Below, one piece after another: positions 34,966-44,351 of a stretch of 64,000 nucleotides of DNA. The translations under genes and the position numbers were made by a program. This DNA is from JALSNL01 sp036479585 (GTDB taxonomy: Bacteria > Bacteroidota > Ignavibacteria > Ignavibacteriales > Melioribacteraceae). Within the stretch, counting starts at the first letter, position 1. Each line of letters opens with the position of its first letter. The DNA is taken from assembly GCA_965224785.1 (NCBI GenBank), contig OZ245062.1, positions 434,001-498,000 on the forward strand, given 5' to 3'. Below the pieces are notes generated by a model, which had not been told where the DNA came from, did no database searches, and saw nothing but the letters and a program-made list of their open reading frames with translations.

Positions 34966-36153
34966 TTATAGTTTCGGTTCTAGTTTTAAGTTTGAAGTTA
35001 TTGTGTTTTTATCTCTTACAACCTTTAATTTTAATATGTCGTTGGTTCGTGCTTGTTGTAAAATATAAACAAGAGTTTCCTCATTGTTTATTCTAATATT
35101 GTTTGCTTCCATTATAATATCGCCTGGTACTAAACCTGCTTTTTCTGCTGGAGAATTTTTATCAACATTTGTAATAATTACTCCAGATGTATTTGATAAT
35201 TTATAATATTTAGCAATTCCTTTATCAATAGAATGAATTCTTAAACCTGTCCAAAAATTTCTATCAACTTCACCTTTGGTTTTAAGTTCACTGACAATTT
35301 TTTTTACAGTGTTTATTGGAATTGCAAAACCAACTCCAACGCTTCCACCACCTTCCCCACTATAAATTATTGTGTTCATCCCAATCATTTCACCAATACT
35401 GTTTACTAATGCACCACCACTATTTCCTCTATTTATCGAAGCATCGGTTTGAATCATATTTAAATAATATCTGTCTTTTATTGCTCCTAAGTTCATACCG
35501 AGTGAGCTTACAACTCCAACAGTAACAGTAGGTTTATCGTTTATGTCAAAAAGTCCAAAAGGATTTCCAAGTGCAATAACCCATTCACCAATTAATATTT
35601 CATCCGAGTTACCAAACCTTAAATGTGGCAAATTGTTATCTTCAATTTTTAATAATGAAATATCAGACGAAACATCAGTACCAACAAGTTTTGCATCGTA
35701 TCTTGTTCCATTAGTCATTGTAACAATAATTTTAGATGCGTTTCCCGCTACGTGATCATTTGTTAAAACATATCCATCGCTTGATATGATTGCTCCAGAA
35801 CCTAATCCGGCAATATCCTTTTGATAAATTCTATCTCCAAAAAACTGTCTAAAAAAAGGATCTCTACTAATTGGATCTCTATAATATCTTGTTTCAGTTA
35901 CATTAATTCCAACAATTGCAGGACTAACATTTTTCACCGTATTTGTGATAACATTTTCTCTTCCAACAGTTATCGAATTGTTTGCTTTAGTTTTTATACT
36001 AGCTGGTATGATTGAACTCTCTTGCTCAGTCTTAGAATTTATTATTTTTTTATTTGCAAAAATATTTTCGTCTTGGTTCTTATAATAGAAAAAAGCAAAA
36101 ATAATTGATGCAACTAAAAGTGTTATAAATGATGATAAAAATATTTTTTTCAT
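34966..36153 (-). CDS. DegP/HtrA-family periplasmic serine protease
   Basis: A 395-residue trypsin-like protease with one PDZ domain. The catalytic triad is His134 ('TNDHVAG'), Asp164 ('SSDISLLKI') and Ser245 ('NRGNSGGAL'). An uncleaved or cleavable signal helix occupies residues 3-22, so it should act in the periplasm or at the membrane. The PDZ domain (about 300-390, 'DKNSPAEKAGLVPGDIIM') is single, as in DegS-like rather than DegP-like proteins. Its ATG overlaps the stop of plsY (ATGA), so they are probably cotranslated. The full name HtrA, DegS or DegQ cannot be decided. Confidence 0.92.
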   Translation of the reverse strand: MKKIFLSSFITLLVASIIFAFFYYKNQDENIFANKKIINSKTEQESSIIPASIKTKANNSITVGRENVITNTVKNVSPAIVGINVTETRYYRDPISRDPFFRQFFGDRIYQKDIAGLGSGAIISSDGYVLTNDHVAGNASKIIVTMTNGTRYDAKLVGTDVSSDISLLKIEDNNLPHLRFGNSDEILIGEWVIALGNPFGLFDINDKPTVTVGVVSSLGMNLGAIKDRYYLNMIQTDASINRGNSGGALVNSIGEMIGMNTIIYSGEGGGSVGVGFAIPINTVKKIVSELKTKGEVDRNFWTGLRIHSIDKGIAKYYKLSNTSGVIITNVDKNSPAEKAGLVPGDIIMEANNIRINNEETLVYILQQARTNDILKLKVVRDKNTITSNLKLEPKL

Positions 36154-36806
36154 TTTTTTCTAACTCCAATATTCTTTTGTGCAATTAAATATTCCTTAAA
36201 AGGGTTAATATGTTTGTAAAGAACTATTAACATTATTATTGATACATAAGTTCCGAACAATAAATTAGATTCTGCGGGAGGAGTGCTATATTTATTTAGT
36301 AAGTCCGAATAGAAAATTGAGACTAAGATAACCATTACAGTAGCAACAATATTTGATAAATGAATATCTTTTTTAAATAAATACATCAGAACCCAAAAAG
36401 CAATCCATAAAAATAATAGAACAGGGAAAAGAGCCGAAGCACCACCGGCAGCAGTAGCAATACCTCTTCCTCCTTTAAAATTTAACCAAGGCGAAAAGCA
36501 ATGAGCAAGTACAGCAGAAAATAATGCTAAAGCCATAAGAGTAAAATCAGCACTATATAAATTATTAACTATAAATACACTAAGTAATCCTTTCCCAAAA
36601 TCAATTATAAAAACTGAAATCCCAATCAATTTGGAGTTTGTAACTTCAAAAGAATTTAACGTTCCAACATTGCCAGAACCTTCTTTGGTTATGTCAAGTG
36701 ATCTAAATTTTTTAAGAATAATATAAGCAGTAGGAATTGAGCCTAAAATTATTCCTATAAACGCACAAACAAAATATGAAGTGTTAAAATTTGCTATAGT
36801 ATTTAC
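36150..36806 (-). CDS. plsY: Glycerol-3-phosphate acyltransferase, non-standard start or frameshift
   Basis: An inner-membrane PlsY that makes lysophosphatidate from acyl-phosphate. The first standard start is TTG at 36629 (159 residues), but that would remove the first helix and first catalytic motif. The same frame continues upstream to a stop at 36807-36809 and encodes 'GIILGSIPTAYI' and 'EGSGNVGTLNSFEVTNSK', the PlsY motif 1 region. Motif 2 is 'LNFKGGRGIATAAG'. No ATG, GTG or TTG precedes them in frame. Either a codon such as ATA at 36797 starts the protein, or one base is extra in a TTTT run (36786-36789): removing it joins an ATG at 36810 (MSKYYSKF...) to the frame. Gives about 215 residues, a normal length. 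Confidence 0.85.
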   Translation of the reverse strand, partial: VNTIANFNTSYFVCAFIGIILGSIPTAYIILKKFRSLDITKEGSGNVGTLNSFEVTNSKLIGISVFIIDFGKGLLSVFIVNNLYSADFTLMALALFSAVLAHCFSPWLNFKGGRGIATAAGGASALFPVLLFLWIAFWVLMYLFKKDIHLSNIVATVMVILVSIFYSDLLNKYSTPPAESNLLFGTYVSIIMLIVLYKHINPFKEYLIAQKNIGVRKK

Positions 36807-36991
36807 TCATTTGAAATTAAAAGTTGAATTAAATTTAGTTATTGCAATATTAGATTAAACCTATATTTTCGAACTGTAAATATACGCAAAAAAGTACTTA
36901 GCTTATTTACATTAAAAATTGAAAAACATAATCCTTACAAAAGAAATTTTAACTAAATTTGTATATTAAATTGTATCGAAATGAGAGAAAA

Positions 36992-39556
36992 ATGATAAAC
37001 TTTGTTGGTAACTTTAGTGTAATTCCGTCCTTACCGGAAAAATTAGAACCATTAAGAGAAATTGCTTATAATCTATATTGGTCTTGGAATCAAGATGCTC
37101 AAGAATTGTTTTGGAGATTAGATAAAGATCTTTGGGAAAGTACAAATCATAATCCAGTTATGATGTTAGGAATTGTTAGTCAGGAAAAACTTTTAGAAGT
37201 TTCAGCCGATGATGGTTTTCTTTCACATATGAATAGAGTTTTTCTACAGCTTAATATTTATATGCAAGACAAAACTTGGTATCAAAAAAAGTATGGAGAT
37301 TTTGAGAAACCTTTTATTGCATATTTTTCTGCTGAGTTTGGATTAACAGAATCTTTACAAATTTATTCTGGTGGACTTGGAGTTCTTGCCGGAGATCATT
37401 TAAAATCCGCAAGTGATCTGGGTCTTCCACTTGTTGGAATAGGTCTTTGTTATAAGGAAGGTTACTTCCAACAATACCTAACCGCAGATGGCTGGCAACA
37501 AGAACGTTATGATGTTTCCGATTTTCTAAATATGCCAATGACGTTGGTTACTAATGAAGATGATACTCCACTAAAAATTTCTTTAGATTTTCCAGGCCGT
37601 CAAGTTTATTTTCAAGTGTGGAAAATTCAAGTTGGTAGAATTCCACTTTATTTACTTGATACAGATGTTGCTGAAAATAGTGAAGAAGATCAACAAATAA
37701 CAATTGCACTTTATGGTGGTGGAAAAGAAACTAGAATTCAGCAAGAAATTATTCTTGGTATTGGTGGTATAAGAGTTTTACAAGCTCTTAATATTAAACC
37801 ATTAGTTTGTCATATGAATGAAGGGCATTCAGCATTTCTAGCTCTTGAAAGAATTAGAGTTCTTACTCAAAAAGGTTTAACATTCGATCAAGCAAGAGAT
37901 ATTGGAATATTTTCAAATATTTTCACAACACACACTCCAGTTCCTGCTGGTATTGATGTTTTTGCAAATGACTTAGTTGAAAAGTATTTTGGAAAATACT
38001 ATAGAGAAGAACTAAAAATATCGGATAAAGATTTTTATAGGCTAGCTACACTTGATAAAAACAAACCTCCAGCTAATTTTAATATGGCACACTTAGCTAT
38101 GAATATGGCGGGTTTGGTAAATGGAGTAAGTGAATTACACGGAAAGGTATCAAGAAAGATGTGGATGGATGGATTCCCTGGAATACCTTTTGATGAAATA
38201 CCAATTGATTATGTTACAAACGGAATTCATACTCGGTCGCATCTTTCATCAGAAATGTATGAGCTTTTAGAAAGATATCTTGGCGGTGATTTTGCAAGTG
38301 GCACTGCTGATAGTAGTGTTTGGAATGATGTTGAAGATATTCCAGATGAAGAACTTTGGAACACTCATGAAAGAAGAAGGGAACGCTTAGTTTCTTTTGC
38401 AAGAAGGAGACTAAGAAAACAACTTGAATCTCGCGGAGCATCATCCGCAGAAATTAATGAAGCGAAGGAAGTTTTGAATCCTTCTGTTTTAACAATTGGT
38501 TTTGCTCGTAGGTTTGCAACTTATAAGCGTGCTAATTTAATTTTAAGAGATATAGAACGTTTACAAAATATTATTAATGATCCCGAAAGACCTGTTCAAT
38601 TTATTATTGCTGGAAAAGCTCATCCTCAAGATGAAGAAGGAAAAAAACTAATTCAAGAAATTGTTAAAACAGCAAAAAATCCTACCTTTAGAAAAAGAAT
38701 AGTTTTCTTAGAAAATTACGATATGAACATTGCTAGATATATGGTTGAAGGATGCGATATTTGGTTGAATAATCCAACTCGTCCATTAGAAGCAAGTGGT
38801 ACATCAGGAATGAAAATAATTGCTAATGGTGGATTAAACTTTAGCATACTAGATGGCTGGTGGGATGAAGCATACCAACCTGACTATGGTTGGAAGATTG
38901 GTAATGGAGAAGAATATGAGAATGTTGAATATCAAAATGATGTTGAATCTAGATTAATATATGAAACATTAGAAAAAGAAATTATAAAAACTTTCTATGA
39001 AAGAGGAGAAGATCGCTTACCTAGAAATTGGATTTATATGATGAAACAATCCATGAAAAATTTAGGTGCAGAATTTAACACAAATAGAATGGTTACCCAG
39101 TACACAGAAAATTTCTATAAAAAATCTCTTGAAAGAAGAAAGATGATAATGGCAGATGATTGGGCTGAAGCTAAGAATTATTCAAAGTGGAAAAAGACTT
39201 TATTTAGAAATTGGAAAAATGTAAAATTTATTAGTATCTCCGAAGGAAATGAAAAATCCAAAATGAAAGTTGATGCAACATATAAATTAATTTCAGAAAT
39301 TGATCTTGGAAAACTTACTCCAGATGATGTTGAAGTTCAAATTTATTTTGGTAAAGTTGATGATAAATATGATACCAATGCTAATGATTTTGTTACTATG
39401 AATTTCAAAGAAAAAAATAAGGATGGCAGTATTCATACTTTTGAAGGTGAAATTAAATGCGAAACTACAGGACATTTTGGTTATACTGTAAGAGTTTTAC
39501 CAAAGCATAAACTGTTGCATAATCCTTTTGAATTAAATTTAATACATTGGGCTTAA
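36992..39556 (+). CDS. glgP: Alpha-glucan phosphorylase (GT35)
   Basis: An 854-residue glycogen/maltodextrin phosphorylase that releases glucose 1-phosphate. The frame opens at a TTG at 36959, but the ATG at 36992 with GAGAG just before it is the better start and begins the family's N-terminal DUF3417-like segment ('IPEKLEPLREIAYNLYWSW' type). The PLP-binding lysine is Lys608 in 'EASGTSGMKIIANGG'. The length and this N terminus place it in the long 'alpha-glucan phosphorylase' subfamily rather than the E. coli GlgP/MalP subfamily. The last ~100 residues (about 755-854) form a beta-rich tail. It has no operon partner on either side. Confidence 0.93.
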   Translation: MINFVGNFSVIPSLPEKLEPLREIAYNLYWSWNQDAQELFWRLDKDLWESTNHNPVMMLGIVSQEKLLEVSADDGFLSHMNRVFLQLNIYMQDKTWYQKKYGDFEKPFIAYFSAEFGLTESLQIYSGGLGVLAGDHLKSASDLGLPLVGIGLCYKEGYFQQYLTADGWQQERYDVSDFLNMPMTLVTNEDDTPLKISLDFPGRQVYFQVWKIQVGRIPLYLLDTDVAENSEEDQQITIALYGGGKETRIQQEIILGIGGIRVLQALNIKPLVCHMNEGHSAFLALERIRVLTQKGLTFDQARDIGIFSNIFTTHTPVPAGIDVFANDLVEKYFGKYYREELKISDKDFYRLATLDKNKPPANFNMAHLAMNMAGLVNGVSELHGKVSRKMWMDGFPGIPFDEIPIDYVTNGIHTRSHLSSEMYELLERYLGGDFASGTADSSVWNDVEDIPDEELWNTHERRRERLVSFARRRLRKQLESRGASSAEINEAKEVLNPSVLTIGFARRFATYKRANLILRDIERLQNIINDPERPVQFIIAGKAHPQDEEGKKLIQEIVKTAKNPTFRKRIVFLENYDMNIARYMVEGCDIWLNNPTRPLEASGTSGMKIIANGGLNFSILDGWWDEAYQPDYGWKIGNGEEYENVEYQNDVESRLIYETLEKEIIKTFYERGEDRLPRNWIYMMKQSMKNLGAEFNTNRMVTQYTENFYKKSLERRKMIMADDWAEAKNYSKWKKTLFRNWKNVKFISISEGNEKSKMKVDATYKLISEIDLGKLTPDDVEVQIYFGKVDDKYDTNANDFVTMNFKEKNKDGSIHTFEGEIKCETTGHFGYTVRVLPKHKLLHNPFELNLIHWA

Positions 39557-39720
39557 TTAGTATATCTACAAATTTGGATTTGAATTAATATTTGTTCAAT
39601 TAAAGGATATTTTTTTGCTTGGAAAGATAAAAATATTCTTTTAATTGTTTCTTGAATCATAAAAAATGTTTCAAATATTCTTAATAAAAAATCATTACAA
39701 AAACATGAGGAAGTGTTTAA

Positions 39721-41058
39721 ATGGAATTTCTTGACAAAATTAAAAATAAAACTGCTAAAGTTGGCATTATTGGTTTAGGCTATGTTGGTTTACCTTTAGG
39801 ACTTGAGTTTGCTTTAAAAGGTTTTAGTGTAATTGGCTTTGATGTAGATGAAAGTAAAATACCGTTACTTAAAGCGGGCAAAAGTTACATCAAACATATT
39901 GATGAAAATAAAATTAAAAAGGCTGTTGATTCTGGTAAGTTTGATGCTGTTTCCGAGTTTTCAAGATTGCCGGAAGTAGATGCAATAATTATTTGTGTTC
40001 CAACTCCACTTAATGAGCATAGAGAACCAGACATGTCTTATGTAGTTGATACTGCAGAAAATATTGCCAAGTATTTGAGAAAGGGACAATTAGTTACTCT
40101 TGAATCTACAACTTATCCAGGAACTACAACGGAAATATTACAGCCACTATTTGAAAATGCACCTATTTCGCAAGGTGTTAGCAAAGACGAATTTGTAGTC
40201 GGGGAAGACTTTTATTTAGCATTTTCTCCTGAAAGAGAAGATCCAAATAACCCGGATTTTAATACTTCAACTATTCCTAAAGTTGTTGGTGGTGTAACTG
40301 AAAAATGTGTTGATATTGCAACAAAATTATATGACAATGTAATTGTCAAAACTGTTCCAGTTTCATCTCCAGCTGTTGCTGAAGCTACAAAGCTTGTAGA
40401 AAATATTTATAGATCAGTAAACATTGCTTTAGTAAATGAATTAAAACTTGTATTTGATAGAATGGGTATAGATGTGTGGGAAGTGATTGAAGCTGCCTCA
40501 ACAAAACCTTTTGGATTTAATGCTTTTTATCCTGGACCTGGTTTGGGTGGGCATTGTATTCCTATTGATCCTTTTTACCTAACATGGAAAGCACGAGAAT
40601 TTGAAATTAATACAAAGTTCATTGAGTTGGCTGGTGAGATTAATACGCACATGCCATACTATGTTATTGAAAATGCAGCTAAGGTTTTGAATAGTAAAAA
40701 GAAAGCAATGAACGGAGCAAAAGTTCTATTACTTGGTGCAGCTTATAAAAAAGATATTGATGATATGAGAGAATCTCCTTCGCTAAGATTGATCGAATTA
40801 TTTGAAAGAAAGGGAGCAATACTTGATTATAACGATCCTTATGTGCCAAAGCTTTATAAGACAAGAAAATATAATTATACTCGTGAATCAATTGAGTTAA
40901 CTGCAGAAAATCTTAAGAGTTATGATCTTGTTGTTCTTAGTACGGATCACACAGATTATGATTATAAATTTATTGCAGAAAACTCTAACTTAATTATTGA
41001 CACAAGAAATGCTTTTGAAAAAGCTGGAGTAAAAGGAGAGCATATTTTTAAATCATAA
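39721..41058 (+). CDS. UDP-sugar 6-dehydrogenase (WecC/WbpA-like)
   Basis: A 445-residue nucleotide-sugar dehydrogenase. The N-terminal NAD-binding fold starts 'KVGIIGLGYVGLPLGLEF', the catalytic cysteine is Cys279 in 'GLGGHCIPIDP', and the C-terminal domain has 'GAAYKKDIDDMRESPS'. Two successive oxidations yield a uronic acid sugar. The sequence pattern fits UDP-N-acetyl-D-mannosamine or UDP-N-acetylglucosamine dehydrogenase rather than UDP-glucose dehydrogenase. With the wecB-type epimerase at 48197 it could supply UDP-ManNAcA to the polysaccharide cluster. It stands alone, with a terminator after it. Confidence 0.9.
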   Translation: MEFLDKIKNKTAKVGIIGLGYVGLPLGLEFALKGFSVIGFDVDESKIPLLKAGKSYIKHIDENKIKKAVDSGKFDAVSEFSRLPEVDAIIICVPTPLNEHREPDMSYVVDTAENIAKYLRKGQLVTLESTTYPGTTTEILQPLFENAPISQGVSKDEFVVGEDFYLAFSPEREDPNNPDFNTSTIPKVVGGVTEKCVDIATKLYDNVIVKTVPVSSPAVAEATKLVENIYRSVNIALVNELKLVFDRMGIDVWEVIEAASTKPFGFNAFYPGPGLGGHCIPIDPFYLTWKAREFEINTKFIELAGEINTHMPYYVIENAAKVLNSKKKAMNGAKVLLLGAAYKKDIDDMRESPSLRLIELFERKGAILDYNDPYVPKLYKTRKYNYTRESIELTAENLKSYDLVVLSTDHTDYDYKFIAENSNLIIDTRNAFEKAGVKGEHIFKS

Positions 41059-41087
41059 GTTTAGATTTGTTTAGAAGATTTTTAAAG

Positions 41088-41127
41088 AGCCGAAATGAAT
41101 TCTAATTTAATTCATTTCGGCTTTTTA
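41088..41127. terminator. Bidirectional terminator
   Basis: AGCCGAAATGAATT and AATTCATTTCGGCT form a 14-bp perfect stem around a seven-base loop, followed by a run of T on the plus strand. It separates the dehydrogenase gene from the PEGA gene on the other strand. Confidence 0.85.
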
Positions 41128-41131
41128 TTTC

Positions 41132-42811
41132 TTAATTTACAAGCTTGCTTATACTGATGTTAAATGTTGCATTTCTACCAACAACTTTATTTCCTTTAAA
41201 ACTAAGTTTCCATATTCCTGTAATTTTTTCTGGGTATCGTAGCTCAATTACAGTTCCTTTTTTAATAATTTTTACTCCATTATCCGGAGGTGTAGAATCA
41301 CCATTTGGTTTTGTAAGTATTATTTGGGTTACTTTCACATCTTGATTAAAAGAATATAGAAAAAATAATGCGTCTGAATCTACTTTATAATCAACAGCAA
41401 CCTTAACTGGTGGCGTAATATCAGTTAAGAAAATTGTTCCTGTATTCGTTGTTTGATTTCGGTTTACTAAAACAATTTTTGAAGTATCTGCAAAGTCTTC
41501 TAATTTTAATTCAACTGTATATTGCTCGGCTTTTATATTTGTAAAAGTAAAAGGCGTAACTTTGTTTGTTGCTGTTCCATTTAAGAAAATACTTGCTCCA
41601 GCCGGATCTGATTTTACAATTAAAGTACCAACCAAATCATAATTAGCTATTAGACTTCTATCTTTGGTTACGGTAAAAGAATAACTTATATTAGTTGAAA
41701 CTTCATCAGTTCCTTCAGTCCAGTGAATAAATTTATATCCAGAATTTGCGGTAGTTACTAAGGTTACTTGTTCTCCTTCTTTAAACTCTCCGGTACCACT
41801 AATATTGCTAGCTCCTGTAGGATTTGATAAAGCTGATATCTTATATATCGGAGTTTTAACTAAATTGATTACACCAGCATTTGTGTTTAGATCTTCAGTA
41901 ACAGAAACTGTAAATGAAGTATCATTATAATCGTTTAATTGAAGTTTTATATTATAATTCCCAGCTGTAACTTTTTTAATTGTATTTGGAGTTACTAAAC
42001 CTGTATTTGTATTGTTAGAAAATATCTTAGCTCCTTGAGGACTAGAATCTATAGTAATACTTCCTCGTGGCTCATAGAAAGTAAGTTCTACAGATTCCTC
42101 CACTAGGCTACCTGCAATTACACTAGTTGTGATTGTAGTATCTCTATGATCAGTTAAAGATAATTTGATTTGGTGTGAGCCGCTAGAAATTGGAATTAAA
42201 GTATCAGGAGTTACTAAACCAGTCTCGTTCCCATCAAGTATTATAGAAGCACCAACTGGATTAGAAGTGATAAATAAACTACCTGCTGAACCGACAATTA
42301 CTAAGTTAGTACTTCTTGCAATAGTTTCGTCTCTTGTTAAGTTTATGCTTACACTTTGAAGTTCATATAAATTAAGTTTAAGAGAAAAATTATAAATACC
42401 TCTTTGAAGATTATCAAATGTAGCTGGTGTTTTTTTTCCTGTATCTTTTTCATCAAGAAAAATATTAGCTCCTGAAGGAATTGAAGTTAAACTAATTTCC
42501 CCTTTTGGGTTTACTTCATTAAGAAAAATATTTTCTGAGTAATCACTCCCTCCACTTACCTCTATGGAAAAAGTTGTATCAATAAAATTATTTAACTTTA
42601 GAGCAAAACTATAATTTCCACTCAGTAATTCATTAAAATTATTGGGTGTAAATGTACCAGTAGATTCCCCGTCTTTGTAAATTTCTGCACCCTCTGGATC
42701 TGAAGTAATTGAAATAATTCCAAAATTTGGAAGTACATGATTTTCAACACACATAACCCATACAATTGATAATAATATTAAAGCTACTATATTTTTTTTG
42801 TTCATCTTCAT
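41132..42811 (-). CDS. PEGA-repeat surface protein
   Basis: A 559-residue exported protein with an N-terminal hydrophobic signal (about 7-21; the cysteine in 'WVMC' is a poor lipobox). It contains five PEGA repeats, each of the form 'ITS.P.GA.I..DG...G..TP' followed by a beta-rich second half, at about 34-310 and again near 395-460. Between the last two is one 'YKFIHWTEG' type repeat (InlB/Listeria-Bacteroides-like). The final ~90 residues are a separate beta domain. PEGA domains are surface or periplasmic binding modules with no known single activity. Last gene of a three-gene surface operon, 19 bases after the OmpA-type gene. Confidence 0.82.
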   Translation of the reverse strand: MKMNKKNIVALILLSIVWVMCVENHVLPNFGIISITSDPEGAEIYKDGESTGTFTPNNFNELLSGNYSFALKLNNFIDTTFSIEVSGGSDYSENIFLNEVNPKGEISLTSIPSGANIFLDEKDTGKKTPATFDNLQRGIYNFSLKLNLYELQSVSINLTRDETIARSTNLVIVGSAGSLFITSNPVGASIILDGNETGLVTPDTLIPISSGSHQIKLSLTDHRDTTITTSVIAGSLVEESVELTFYEPRGSITIDSSPQGAKIFSNNTNTGLVTPNTIKKVTAGNYNIKLQLNDYNDTSFTVSVTEDLNTNAGVINLVKTPIYKISALSNPTGASNISGTGEFKEGEQVTLVTTANSGYKFIHWTEGTDEVSTNISYSFTVTKDRSLIANYDLVGTLIVKSDPAGASIFLNGTATNKVTPFTFTNIKAEQYTVELKLEDFADTSKIVLVNRNQTTNTGTIFLTDITPPVKVAVDYKVDSDALFFLYSFNQDVKVTQIILTKPNGDSTPPDNGVKIIKKGTVIELRYPEKITGIWKLSFKGNKVVGRNATFNISISKLVN

Positions 42812-42830
42812 TATAATATTATGTTTAATT

Positions 42831-44318
42831 CTAATTTATTTTTTTTACAATAATTCTTCTATTTTTCATTCTACCATAAACTGAGTTATTACTTGCTACA
42901 GGAGATGAATCGCCTTTGCCAATTGCTCTAAAGTTAGAAGCCGAAAGTCCCTTAGAAATAAAATAATTCATAATTGCAGTAGCTTGACTTTTCGAAATTC
43001 TAATAGCTTCTGTTGTAGTTTTAGATCTATCAACGTGAGCTTCAATACTCCATCTTGCGTTAGGATCTTGCTTCATTAGGTTTACTATTCTATTTAGATT
43101 TGAAAAAGCCGAAGATTTTATTTGACCTGAACCAGATAAAAAAGTACTTTCACCATGAACTAAAAATTGTGCTGGAGCATCTTGCGTCTTTTTAGTAGTA
43201 TTTTTTTGTGTCCTTGTTTTTCGTTTCACAACTTTCTTACGAATAGGTTCCTCATAGTATGTTGCCGCTGGTGCTTCATCAGGACAACCATCATCGTCTT
43301 TATAGCCATTGAATACTTCTGACTCATTTGGACAGCTATCATTAATATCTAATATTCCATCATTATCATTATCAACTTCTGGGCAACCATCTTCATCTTC
43401 AAACCCATCCATATCTTCTTTGCTATTCGGACATTTATCATTAATATCTAAAATTCCGTCTCCATCATTGTCAATATCAGGGCAACCATCTTCATCTTTA
43501 TATCCATCAAAATCTTCCTTAGCATTTTGACATCCGTCATTAATATCGAGAATACCATCGCCATCGTTATCATAATCCGGGCAACCATCTTCATCTTGAA
43601 ATCCATCCATATCTTCTGCTTCGTTAGGACATTGATCTTTGTCATCCGGAATTCCATCGCTATCTGAGTCAACATTATTCCACAATGTAAAGGATATTCC
43701 TACTTGACCAGTTACAAAAAAGTCTTTGTGTTCACCAATTTCAATTGCATCAATATTATCATTTAATACATAGTTGTATCCGACACTAAAATCTAAAGAA
43801 ACTTGATCTGAAACTTTATACTTTAGACCAGTTTCAATATCAATACCTAACGAGTTTGTTTCTCCACCATTTGAGTAGTTAAAAAATCTACTTTTTACGT
43901 TACTAGTTTCAAAGTTATAGAGATTGTACGAACCTTCAAAAGAGACAAAAGGAAAGAATTTTTTCTGAAGAGAATAAGAATAAATTAATTTTAACCCTCC
44001 ATTTATTATTTGAGTGTCAAATGTTTTAGGCAATCCTAAATGGTTTAGTTCACTAGAAACATTTTGTAATCCACCATTAATCCCAATTCCAAATATATGA
44101 TTTGAACGAGTGGAAAAATAATATTCTATACCACCATTAGCTAACCATCCTAGTTTTGGAGTTTCATAATCTGAAAAAGGATAGTTTGAACCAACACCTA
44201 AAGTTAAAACTAAACTATTAGAAAGTGGATGATAATAGTTTTTACTAAGTTGAGAAAAAATACTACTTGAAAAACAAAGAAGGACAAATAATATAGTATA
44301 GTGTTTTATTTTTAACAT
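42831..44318 (-). CDS. OmpA-family protein with thrombospondin type 3 repeats
   Basis: A 495-residue outer-membrane protein. It has a signal peptide (about 1-22), an N-terminal beta-barrel (about 28-215), a calcium-binding thrombospondin type 3 region with repeated 'DNDGDGILDINDKCP' units (about 218-345), a basic linker (about 360-380) and a C-terminal OmpA peptidoglycan-binding domain with 'IEAHVDRSKTTTEA' and 'GKGDSSPVASN'. It should link the outer membrane to peptidoglycan. It is the second gene of the surface operon, 33 bases after the repeat protein. Confidence 0.9.
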   Translation of the reverse strand: MLKIKHYTILFVLLCFSSSIFSQLSKNYYHPLSNSLVLTLGVGSNYPFSDYETPKLGWLANGGIEYYFSTRSNHIFGIGINGGLQNVSSELNHLGLPKTFDTQIINGGLKLIYSYSLQKKFFPFVSFEGSYNLYNFETSNVKSRFFNYSNGGETNSLGIDIETGLKYKVSDQVSLDFSVGYNYVLNDNIDAIEIGEHKDFFVTGQVGISFTLWNNVDSDSDGIPDDKDQCPNEAEDMDGFQDEDGCPDYDNDGDGILDINDGCQNAKEDFDGYKDEDGCPDIDNDGDGILDINDKCPNSKEDMDGFEDEDGCPEVDNDNDGILDINDSCPNESEVFNGYKDDDGCPDEAPAATYYEEPIRKKVVKRKTRTQKNTTKKTQDAPAQFLVHGESTFLSGSGQIKSSAFSNLNRIVNLMKQDPNARWSIEAHVDRSKTTTEAIRISKSQATAIMNYFISKGLSASNFRAIGKGDSSPVASNNSVYGRMKNRRIIVKKIN

Positions 44319-44351
44319 AAGTAAATATTTAATAATTATTAAGATAAACTT

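Noticed and set aside
36150..36629. Accepting plsY as a 159-residue protein from the TTG at 36629
   Set aside because: This would leave out the first helix and catalytic motif 1, which are plainly encoded in the same frame just upstream.
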